Source: Dysgonomonas sp. ZJ279
GTDB taxonomy: Bacteria; Bacteroidota; Bacteroidia; Bacteroidales; Dysgonomonadaceae
Direction of reading: 5' to 3'
Assembly (NCBI RefSeq): GCF_011039205.1
Contig: NZ_JAAKEL010000010.1
Location: forward strand, 1 to 64,000
Length of the DNA stretch: 64,000 nt
Of the stretch, positions 1 to 6,543 are shown piece after piece. Made by a program: the position numbers and the translations under genes. The notes beneath the pieces are model-generated. The model saw only the letters and a program-made list of their open reading frames with translations, did not search any database and was not told the origin of the DNA. Numbering within the stretch: position 1 is the stretch's first letter; every line of letters begins with the position of its first letter.

Positions 1-123
1 GAGTTAACTAGTATTATTCTTGTTTCATCCGATATAGACGAGCGCGCAAATGCGCGAGTTATAGAGGCTTTGATATTTGATAATGAGCCAAAGAAAGGCG
101 ATAATTTCGCCACGTTCTTATAG
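1..123 (+). CDS. 3' end of an unidentified gene (partial, 40 residues)
   Basis: Frame 1 is open from the first base of the window to a TAG at 121-123, giving the last 40 residues of a protein that begins outside the window. The tail is mixed in charge (DIDERANARVIEAL, then NEPKKGDNFATFL), with no motif I can assign. A strong terminator hairpin starts 52 bases downstream, at 175, as expected for a real gene end. No function can be given from this fragment; it could also be chance readthrough, but the adjacent terminator argues for a gene. Confidence 0.5.
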   Translation, partial: ELTSIILVSSDIDERANARVIEALIFDNEPKKGDNFATFL

Positions 124-174
124 CTGTTTAAATAGTATTTAAATGCTATTTAATTAGCGTTATTGTATTCTATT

Positions 175-220
175 TGTGTGTGCGATTGGTTTTTCAATCG
201 CACACACATTACTTTTTTTT
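175..220 (+). terminator. Rho-independent terminator
   Basis: Perfect 14-bp stem (175-188 with 195-208; arm TGTGTGTGCGATTG), 6-base loop and a downstream T-run (TTACTTTTTTTT). It would end transcription of the partial gene at 1-123. Confidence 0.85.
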
Positions 221-387
221 GTACTTTTCATTTGGAAAATGTGTATTTTTCATTTTCGCGATTATAAACTTATTCAAAATAACAATAGTTACTAATCAAT
301 AATTATTTTGAAATGTATTTTTCATTATTGTTATATTATGAAATTATATACTATTATTATTGCATAATAATTTTATAATATGCAAAT

Positions 388-618
388 ATGAAGGTATTTA
401 TTTAAATATTTCAGAAGCCTCTTAAGATCAAAGTCTATTCTTCTTTGGTTGCATTATTAGAAGATAATGATATCAGTGTTATTGGAGCTAGTAAATCTAA
501 ATTGGAAAAGCATAATTTCAATCAGTTTGACTATCTAAACAGTCATGTTATTATTTCTAAGAAAGAAACTCAATCTACTGGAGATATCAGAAGAAAGAAT
601 AATTTAAACCAATTATAG
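388..618 (+). pseudogene. Small ORF interrupted by an in-frame stop
   Basis: An ATG at 388 opens MKVFI, hits TAA at 403-405, and the same frame then stays open to TAG at 616-618. That adds 70 codons of protein-like composition (KVYSSLVALLEDNDISVIGA near the start, KKETQSTGDIRRKNN near the end). The piece after the stop has no obvious ATG of its own in the first 25 codons, so a disrupted 76-codon gene is the simplest reading. Alternatives are a start at an internal TTG, or a chance ORF in AT-rich DNA. The family is not recognised. The next hairpin downstream is at 683. Confidence 0.4.
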
Positions 619-637
619 ATATTTCAGATAAATAACT

Positions 638-645
638 TATATTTG
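638..645 (+). promoter_or_regulatory. Candidate -7 box (TATATTTG)
   Basis: Matches the Bacteroidetes TAnnTTTG consensus and lies about 40 bases before a strong hairpin terminator, so a transcript starting here would be only about 70 nt long. No convincing -33 element is visible, so this is tentative. Confidence 0.3.
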
Positions 646-682
646 TATTGGTGTATTTGATAAAGGATATTGTATCCGTAGC

Positions 683-720
683 AATGGCGAAATGTTAAAG
701 TTTCGCCATTTGTGTTTTTT
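683..720 (+). terminator. Rho-independent terminator
   Basis: 10-bp perfect stem AATGGCGAAA (683-692) with TTTCGCCATT (701-710), 8-base loop, then TGTGTTTTTT. It ends either the interrupted ORF at 388-618 or a very short transcript starting near 650. Confidence 0.75.
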
Positions 721-726
721 AACATT

Positions 727-776
727 GTAACCGTGGTTACACTATCGGTTACAAAATATGTAACCGACTTGGTTAC
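727..776. repeat. Cluster of GTAACC/GGTTAC motifs in both orientations
   Basis: The hexamer GTAACC or its complement occurs five times within 50 bases: 727-732 (+), 735-740 (-), 747-752 (-), 760-765 (+) and 771-776 (-). This forms nested small palindromes such as 727-740 and 747-765. A sixth degenerate copy (GGTAAC) follows near 792. Such an arrangement can be a protein-binding array, a recombination site or a structured RNA element. Nothing in the sequence decides between these. Confidence 0.55.
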
Positions 777-804
777 ATTCGCTCATAGTTCGGTAACACT
801 TCGC

Positions 805-835
805 ATAAAAAAGAGACCCACTCTCATAGGTCTCA
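805..835 (-). terminator. Minus-strand terminator with no assigned gene
   Basis: On the minus strand GAGACC (834-829) pairs with GGTCTC (818-813) across a 10-base loop and is followed directly by TTTTTT. No protein-coding gene reads into it from the right, because the nearest minus-strand gene ends at 1125 with its own terminator. It could therefore close an RNA gene or be a remnant. Confidence 0.5.
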
Positions 836-1065
836 TATAGTCTTCTTTGGTTTCTTACCTCATTACAGTCCACTGTACACGCAAACTTCGCATATTTCGC
901 ACGTATTTACGTCATTCGACTTCATATCTCACTCAAACGTATTCATTTTCTTGGCGACCGATTATAGTTGCGTTTGGCGTTTGCGTTTGTGTATGTGCTA
1001 GTTAAGTGTTACAAGTCCGTTCTGTACGTCTCCATTTGGGATTATGCCCCTCAATATTAAGAATT
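836..1065. other. Non-coding stretch between two minus-strand terminators
   Basis: About 230 bases with no plausible ORF on either strand. The region is less AT-rich than its surroundings and contains short GCGTTTG/GCGTTTGG repeats near 970-990. I could not find a tRNA-like arm or a tmRNA tag. A minus-strand non-coding RNA ending at the 805-835 hairpin is possible but unproven. Confidence 0.3.
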
Positions 1066-1110
1066 TACAAAAAGAAAGAGCCGAAAATAGAAAAGTGTTT
1101 CTCGGCTCTT
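1066..1110 (-). terminator. Terminator of the oxidoreductase/DUF1080 operon
   Basis: AAGAGCCGA (1076-1084) pairs with TCGGCTCTT (1102-1110). Reading leftwards on the minus strand the hairpin is followed by a T-rich tail. It lies 15 bases beyond the end of the oxidoreductase gene. Confidence 0.8.
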
Positions 1111-1124
1111 CAACTAACTACCAT

Positions 1125-2603
1125 TTAAGGCATGGATGGCAACGACCATCCTTCTCTATATGTATGTTTTATATACTCGGCTGCTGCCGTTTGTGCGTTG
1201 AAGGTTGTGAATTTTACATCGGAGTTTGGATGACCATCGATTATTTCAAATTCATTTTTAGAAATTATCTTCAATTCTTCATCTGGCGAGATATTAGTAA
1301 ATGTCATATTTGGTCCATCCCATCTTAATACTTTATTTAATCCTTGAAGACGAATAGCCAAGACTCCTAAGAGTACCATTTCGTTGAACGGTCCTGCATA
1401 AGCAAAGTTGGCACTTGTCTCCACTCTATTCTCCGGCGATTCTTTACAAGCCCTGATCCAGTCCTGCTCATGAAAGCCATCGAAATAGCCGGTAGCATTA
1501 GGTACACGCCTTAGTTTTTGTGGTACATTCGGAGTTCTACCCGATAATAAACGAGGATTGAAGCCACCGCAATCACATAATAATGTGTCTTTCGATCCGA
1601 CAAATAGACAACCACCTAAACCATCGCGCATCAGATCAATTCCATCCGGTAATAAGTCGGGACGATTAGGTAATAAACCACCATCATACCAGTGAACGGC
1701 TACTTCTGGCAGTGCAACCTTTGCTAAATTGTCGCGTGCCGGAAAGCGGAATTCAACTTTTTCTGATTGAGGAGGTGATTCAACATTTATTAAAGAAGAG
1801 CTTCCTTGTACTCTGTCAGGGTAGCCTAATTTTAATGCCTGATATACAGGGTCGAGCACATGGCATGCCATATCTCCGAACGCCCCTGTTCCAAAATCCC
1901 ACCATCCTCGCCAGTTCCATGGTGTATATACAGGATTGTATGGACGAAATGGTGCAGGACCTATAAATAAATCCCAATCGAGATGGCTCGGTACCTTAAC
2001 AGTTTCTCTAGGTCGTTCCAGCCCTTGAGGCCAAAGAGGGCGGTTAGTCCATGCATGGACCTCCTTCACCTCTCCTATTTCTCCGTTCCATATCCATTCG
2101 CATACCTGACGAACTCCGTCTCCCGAATTCCCCTGATGCCCCATCTGTGTTGCAACTTTATGTTTTGCAGCGAGGCGTGTAAGCAATCGGCTTTCGTATA
2201 CAGAATGAGTTAATGGCTTTTGGCAATATACATGTTTATCCATCGTTAAAGCTGTAGCAGCAATAGTAGCATGTGTGTGGTCGGGAGTCGAAATCATGAT
2301 ACCATCAATATCTTTACCCAGCTCGTCGAACATAAGACGCCAATCTTTATATCGCTTGGCTTTGGGGAAATCATTAAAACAATTTGCTGCATATTTCCAA
2401 TCCACATCGCACAAGCCTATAATATTCTCAGTATTCATACCAACTAAGTTGGGGTGTCCTTTGCCTCCGATACCAATACCAACTATATTCAGTTTATCGC
2501 TAGGCGCTTTATAGCCCAATCCGCTAATAACTTTTGATGGAAATATAGAAAGACCAGCAACAGCCAGAGCCGATTTCTTGATAAAATCTCTTCTTGATTT
2601 CAT
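1125..2603 (-). CDS. Gfo/Idh/MocA-family oxidoreductase, Tat-exported
   Basis: NAD(P)-dependent sugar oxidoreductase of 492 residues, predicted to be folded in the cytoplasm and exported by the Tat pathway. The N-terminus has a twin-arginine signal (SRRDFIKKSALAVAG, residues 3-17). The Rossmann motif GIGIGGKG is at 42-49, STPDHTH at 105-111, and the usual EKP signature reads QKP at 128-130. The C-terminal half has the long insertions typical of the Bacteroidota secreted subgroup. It follows the DUF1080 gene by 11 bases on the same strand, so both are probably cotranscribed. DUF1080 proteins are known as 3-keto-disaccharide hydrolases, and Gfo/Idh/MocA enzymes can make or reduce 3-keto sugars, so a joint role in 3-keto-glycoside metabolism is a reasonable inference. 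The exact substrate cannot be read from the sequence. Confidence 0.9.
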   Translation of the reverse strand: MKSRRDFIKKSALAVAGLSIFPSKVISGLGYKAPSDKLNIVGIGIGGKGHPNLVGMNTENIIGLCDVDWKYAANCFNDFPKAKRYKDWRLMFDELGKDIDGIMISTPDHTHATIAATALTMDKHVYCQKPLTHSVYESRLLTRLAAKHKVATQMGHQGNSGDGVRQVCEWIWNGEIGEVKEVHAWTNRPLWPQGLERPRETVKVPSHLDWDLFIGPAPFRPYNPVYTPWNWRGWWDFGTGAFGDMACHVLDPVYQALKLGYPDRVQGSSSLINVESPPQSEKVEFRFPARDNLAKVALPEVAVHWYDGGLLPNRPDLLPDGIDLMRDGLGGCLFVGSKDTLLCDCGGFNPRLLSGRTPNVPQKLRRVPNATGYFDGFHEQDWIRACKESPENRVETSANFAYAGPFNEMVLLGVLAIRLQGLNKVLRWDGPNMTFTNISPDEELKIISKNEFEIIDGHPNSDVKFTTFNAQTAAAEYIKHTYREGWSLPSMP

Positions 2604-2614
2604 GGTTATATTAT

Positions 2615-3403
2615 TTAAAGTTCTTTAATCATTATATTTCTATACCAAACCTTGGTTCCATGATTCTGCAAAGAGATATGCCCCTCATCATATTTGCCAT
2701 AGTCGGGAAAATCCGACCATTTACCACTGTTTCGTAAGGCTGTCCACTCATCCGAATACTTTGTATATTTCACGACAACAACACCATTTAGTATCTGTGT
2801 AACATCATTACCATCTACAACCAGCATCAATTGATTCCATTCGCCAAGCGGCTTATATGGTTTCTCCATTGGTGCATACATAGCATAGTTGGCACCATTA
2901 ATTTGTGAATCTTCTAAAGGATCGGGCCAATCCTGATGATCTATTACCTGAAATTCAGGCCCTGTTTCATACGCAAATGTATATTTTGGATCTTCTTTTA
3001 CTTGGAAAAGTACGCCACTATTTGCTCCTTTAGTTAGTTTGTATTCAACCGACAGTGCAAATTTTTTATATTCCTTATCCGTAATAAGATCTTGTTCTTC
3101 ATTGCCACCAACGCTTTTCATAGTGAGACAATTATCTTCTACAGCCCAACAGTCGGGCACTCCCTGCTGATTGTAGCCATGCCATCCATTACTCGTTTTT
3201 CCATCAAAAAGTATTTGCCAGCCTTTAGACTTCTCAACTTCGGATAGTGAATTTGGTTCTGATGAGCGATCTATCTCACCATATAATGTCAAAGGATCTG
3301 TTACGATGTCTTGTCCTGATACTCCTTGTTTTGTCTTGTTATTACATGCAAGAAACTGTAATACGATTAGTGAGGATATCAAAATATAAGATATGTTTTT
3401 CAT
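2615..3403 (-). CDS. DUF1080 (3-keto-disaccharide hydrolase-like) lipoprotein
   Basis: 262-residue lipoprotein: signal peptide ending FLAC with Cys20 as the lipidation site. One concanavalin-like DUF1080 domain fills the rest, beginning with the family hallmark GWQILFDGKTSNGW (about residues 61-74) and ending KVWYRNIMIKEL. The family is annotated as 3-keto-disaccharide hydrolase. It is the first gene of a two-gene unit with the Tat oxidoreductase downstream; its start lies 55 bases from the edge of a palindromic repeat (3458-3607). Likely site is the periplasm or outer membrane. Family assignment is firm; the actual glycoside is unknown. Confidence 0.88.
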   Translation of the reverse strand: MKNISYILISSLIVLQFLACNNKTKQGVSGQDIVTDPLTLYGEIDRSSEPNSLSEVEKSKGWQILFDGKTSNGWHGYNQQGVPDCWAVEDNCLTMKSVGGNEEQDLITDKEYKKFALSVEYKLTKGANSGVLFQVKEDPKYTFAYETGPEFQVIDHQDWPDPLEDSQINGANYAMYAPMEKPYKPLGEWNQLMLVVDGNDVTQILNGVVVVKYTKYSDEWTALRNSGKWSDFPDYGKYDEGHISLQNHGTKVWYRNIMIKEL

Positions 3404-3457
3404 AATACATTCATTTAATTATCAATATTATTATATTCCAGACTTTTTTTAAACCAC

Positions 3458-3607
3458 GAAGTCGTCTTGACTTTTCAAAAGATTTTCTTTTTGTTTGTTT
3501 TTTACTCTCTTTGTCATGCTGAACGATAGTGAAGCATCTCATAACCGAGATCCTTCGTTCCTCAGGATGACAAAATAATACGAAAAACAAAAAGTCAAGA
3601 CGACTTC
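3458..3607. repeat. 150-bp palindromic dispersed repeat, family 1 copy A
   Basis: Ends are inverted copies of GAAGTCGTCTTGACTTTT. The interior is an imperfect foldback around GTCATGCTGAACGATAG and its counterpart TTCCTCAGGATGACA. A second 150-bp copy with only a handful of differences lies at 49551-49700 in the same orientation. It has no coding capacity of its own; the apparent minus-strand ORF through it is a by-product of the repeat. It resembles a MITE or REP-like element. Confidence 0.9.
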
Positions 3608-3970
3608 CTCCTCTAACAAATATAAATCTAAATAGTACAATATGTAATATCAATTCTAGTAAAGTTTCTTTCTTTCCAGATTTACCAATTGTATTGCAAT
3701 TTTAGGTATTAGTTAGGTAGTAACAAATTTACATAATAGCAATGATGAAAAAATAGATAAATCTTGCACAAACAATGGATTATTATTGCTAATTCAATTT
3801 ATATTAAAAACCCGTATTTAGATAGGGCAAGTTAAGCATAGATTTAACAAATAATGGAGTATTATACTTTTATATTTCATTATCAAAAGAATGAACAATA
3901 ATTCTATAATTCTTATTCTATAATTGTATTCATATATATTCCAAAAGTATTAATATAAACTCTTCAAACA
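3608..3970. other. AT-rich intergenic stretch
   Basis: About 360 bases of AT-rich DNA between the divergent DUF1080 and efflux genes. I see no ORF, hairpin or RNA gene. It presumably carries the minus-strand promoter for the DUF1080 operon at its left end. Confidence 0.5.
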
Positions 3971-4029
3971 TTTCTAATCTATTTCTAATGTAGTTCTAAA
4001 ATGCCTGTAATCTATACAAGATACATTTG
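3971..4029 (+). promoter_or_regulatory. Triple 11-bp direct repeat and promoter of the metal-efflux operon
   Basis: TTTCTAAT at 3971-3978, TTTCTAAT at 3982-3989 and GTTCTAAA at 3993-4000 recur at exactly 11-bp steps, one helical turn, which is how OmpR/PhoB-type regulators bind. A Bacteroidetes-type -7 box TACATTTG follows at 4022-4029, 26 bases before the ATG of the first efflux gene at 4056. The operon encodes its own OmpR-type regulator (9690-10373), so autoregulation through these repeats is the natural inference. Confidence 0.6.
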
Positions 4030-4055
4030 CAACAGAAAAATATTGATCTCGAAGA

Positions 4056-5348
4056 ATGAAAAAACATCTATTACTATTTGTAAGCTTTTTTATCCTCACT
4101 AATTTATTGGCACAAGAAAGGCAAATATTGAGGTTGGCTTCTGAACAAATCGAAGCTTTGTTTCTAGAAAATAATTTACAGCTAATAGCGGAACATCTGA
4201 ATATTAGTATTGCCGACGCAGAAATTGCACAAGCCAAATTATGGGACAACCCTTCTCTCGAAATTGGGCAGATTAATTTATGGAGTACAGATACTCAACG
4301 TGAAGGTGAGAAAGAGGCCATCCCTCCCATATTCGGATCATTTGCGAGAAATACTCAATTCACCATAGAACTTAGCCAGTTGATACAAACAGCTGGTAAA
4401 CGTGGAAAATTAGTAAACAAAGAAAAAGTATCGAAAGAAATAGCCATTCAGGAATTTGAGGATGTATTGCGAGGACTAAAAGTCGAATTGCGAAAATCGA
4501 TCAATGAAATAATATATCTACAATCTTACCAAAAGGTTTTAAAATCTCAGGGTGAATCATTCTCTCAACTAATTGAAGGATATAAAAATCAAGTAGCACA
4601 AGGTAATATTGCGAAAAGTGAATTACTAAGATTACAATCTTCTCTTCTGGAAATAGAGAATGAATATAATGATTTACAAATAGAAATAAATGAGCAGGAA
4701 AAATCGCTTAAAACCTTATTAAATATCGAACCGATTTTAATTATAGAGATACAAGACGTTTGTATTAATGCTAAAAATCCGGATGAAGTATCATTAGCTA
4801 ACCTATTGGAGCAAGCTTCTGAGTTTCGTCCAGATGTAACTAGACAACGATTGCAAACTAAGTATCACGAAAAATCGCTGGCCTACGAAAAAGCCCAGCG
4901 AATTCCAGATCTGGCAGTTAATGCAAACTATGATCGATACGGTGGTGTATGGAAAGATTTCGTTGGATTCGGAGTTAGTTTCGACTTACCCTTTTTCAAT
5001 CGTAATCAAGGTAATATCAAAGCTGCGAAGATCAATAGAGATCAGAGTCAGTATTTGGCTCAACAACAGCAAAACATGGCTCAACACGAAGTAGTAGAAG
5101 CATATAGTAATTATACGATGGCATATAAATTTTATAATAAAATAAATGATAACAACTTGCTTTCCGATATTGATAGCATGCTTGAAATTTACACAAAGAA
5201 TTTATTGAATAGAAATGTGAGTATGCTCGAATATATCGACTTTATGGATACCTATAAAGCAAATAAAGAAACCATTCTTACAGCACGAAAGAAAGTCAGT
5301 ACACTTTTCGAAGAACTTCAATATACAGTAGGTACAGAAATAAAATAA
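4056..5348 (+). CDS. TolC-family outer-membrane channel of a metal efflux pump (CzcC/CusC-like)
   Basis: 430-residue outer-membrane efflux protein with signal peptide MKKHLLLFVSFFILTNLLAQ. It shows the duplicated long-helix pattern of the OEP/TolC family, with N-x-P-containing segments such as LWDNPSLEIGQ and FFNRNQGNIKAAKINRDQ. The length is typical for CzcC. It opens a cluster with a membrane-fusion protein 5 bases downstream and a CzcA-type pump. It forms the exit duct through the outer membrane for the tripartite pump. The metal (zinc/cobalt/cadmium or copper/silver) is not determined by the sequence. Confidence 0.9.
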   Translation: MKKHLLLFVSFFILTNLLAQERQILRLASEQIEALFLENNLQLIAEHLNISIADAEIAQAKLWDNPSLEIGQINLWSTDTQREGEKEAIPPIFGSFARNTQFTIELSQLIQTAGKRGKLVNKEKVSKEIAIQEFEDVLRGLKVELRKSINEIIYLQSYQKVLKSQGESFSQLIEGYKNQVAQGNIAKSELLRLQSSLLEIENEYNDLQIEINEQEKSLKTLLNIEPILIIEIQDVCINAKNPDEVSLANLLEQASEFRPDVTRQRLQTKYHEKSLAYEKAQRIPDLAVNANYDRYGGVWKDFVGFGVSFDLPFFNRNQGNIKAAKINRDQSQYLAQQQQNMAQHEVVEAYSNYTMAYKFYNKINDNNLLSDIDSMLEIYTKNLLNRNVSMLEYIDFMDTYKANKETILTARKKVSTLFEELQYTVGTEIK

Positions 5349-5352
5349 AATC

Positions 5353-6447
5353 ATGATAAAAAGATACATTACATCAACATTAATTATATCGGCTATCTTA
5401 TTTGCGACATCTTGCTCTGGAAATACAGATAAAGAAAACACGAATAATTCGTTAGACATCAATAAGGCATTTTTAAGAAATGTAAAAACAACGACGGCGA
5501 TATTAAGCGATCAACTCGAGGAACTAACACTCACCGGAAAAGTCGAATATGACCCCGACAATATGATTAATTATGTACCTCTTATCAATGGAGTTGTTGA
5601 GCGTTCTTATTTTGCGTTAGGTGATAAGGTGCAGAAAGGACAAACATTGATTGATATTAGAAGTACCGAGCTAAGTTCTTTACAAGCTGAATTAATAACC
5701 TTAGAATCGGAAGTAAAAATAGCACAACGGGAGCTGAAAACAGCGCAAGCTATGTTTGAAGATAATATGCTATCGGAAAAAGAATTGATGGAGGCACTAG
5801 GAAAAGTCGATCAGGCACAAGCAGCCCTCAATCGTGTTCGGACAGATATGTCATTTTGGGGATCGAATAAGAGTAATGGCTCATTTTCGATAAAGGCGCC
5901 AATGTCGGGATATATTATCAATAAGAATGCATCATCAGGAACTCCCGTATCGTCTGATAGTGAACCCCTTTTCTCGATTGCCGACCTAAATACTGTATGG
6001 ATAACGGTAAATGTATATGCAAGTAATTTATTATTTGTCAAAGAAGGAATGGATGTGAAAATAACGTCCCTCTCCTATCCCGGAGACGTTTTTATAGGGA
6101 AGATCAATACTCTGTCACAAGTATTTGATCCTGAAGAAAAAGTACTGAAAGCCAGAATAGTCATGCCTAACAAAGATTTGAAACTCAAACCCGAAATGTC
6201 TGTCCTTGTCAAATTAGAGAATAAAACCAATAAACGATTAGTAGCCATTCCATCCGATGCACTAATTTTTGATGCCAATCGCTATTTCGTTGTTGTTGAA
6301 GAATCTGCCGACAATTTTAAAATTAAAGAAGTCACTGTTCAAGGGCACAATAAGGATACTAGTTATATAGCATCCGGATTACTGGAAGGAGAATATATCG
6401 TAATCAAAAACCAGCTCCTTATCTATTCGGGACTTAAAGAAAATTAA
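5353..6447 (+). CDS. RND periplasmic adaptor lipoprotein (CzcB/CusB-like)
   Basis: 364-residue HlyD/CusB-type membrane-fusion protein. The signal peptide ends LFATSC, so Cys21 is the probable lipid anchor to the inner membrane. A lipoyl-like half (GVVERSYFALGDKVQKGQTL) is followed by a short alpha-hairpin (about 110-165), the second lipoyl half (IKAPMSGYIINKNASSGTPV) and beta-barrel and membrane-proximal domains. It starts 4 bases after the TolC-family gene stop and precedes the pump gene. It bridges pump and outer-membrane channel. No His-rich or Met-rich N-terminal metal-binding domain is present. Confidence 0.92.
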   Translation: MIKRYITSTLIISAILFATSCSGNTDKENTNNSLDINKAFLRNVKTTTAILSDQLEELTLTGKVEYDPDNMINYVPLINGVVERSYFALGDKVQKGQTLIDIRSTELSSLQAELITLESEVKIAQRELKTAQAMFEDNMLSEKELMEALGKVDQAQAALNRVRTDMSFWGSNKSNGSFSIKAPMSGYIINKNASSGTPVSSDSEPLFSIADLNTVWITVNVYASNLLFVKEGMDVKITSLSYPGDVFIGKINTLSQVFDPEEKVLKARIVMPNKDLKLKPEMSVLVKLENKTNKRLVAIPSDALIFDANRYFVVVEESADNFKIKEVTVQGHNKDTSYIASGLLEGEYIVIKNQLLIYSGLKEN

Positions 6448-6543
6448 TTTCGCCAATAGCCTGTCTAAAGCCAAAACCAGCAACCTAAACTAAGTTTCTC
6501 TTCATTGGATACTGTATTTGTTACATTAAAGATCTATTAATCG

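Noticed and set aside
836-1065. tmRNA or tRNA-like gene in the left-end region
   Set aside because: I looked for an acceptor stem, T-arm and tag-coding sequence on both strands and found none.
3411-3653. 80-residue minus-strand ORF at the left repeat
   Set aside because: It runs through the family 1 palindromic repeat; a similar minus-strand ORF appears at the second copy near 49500-49721. Both are by-products of the repeat, not genes.
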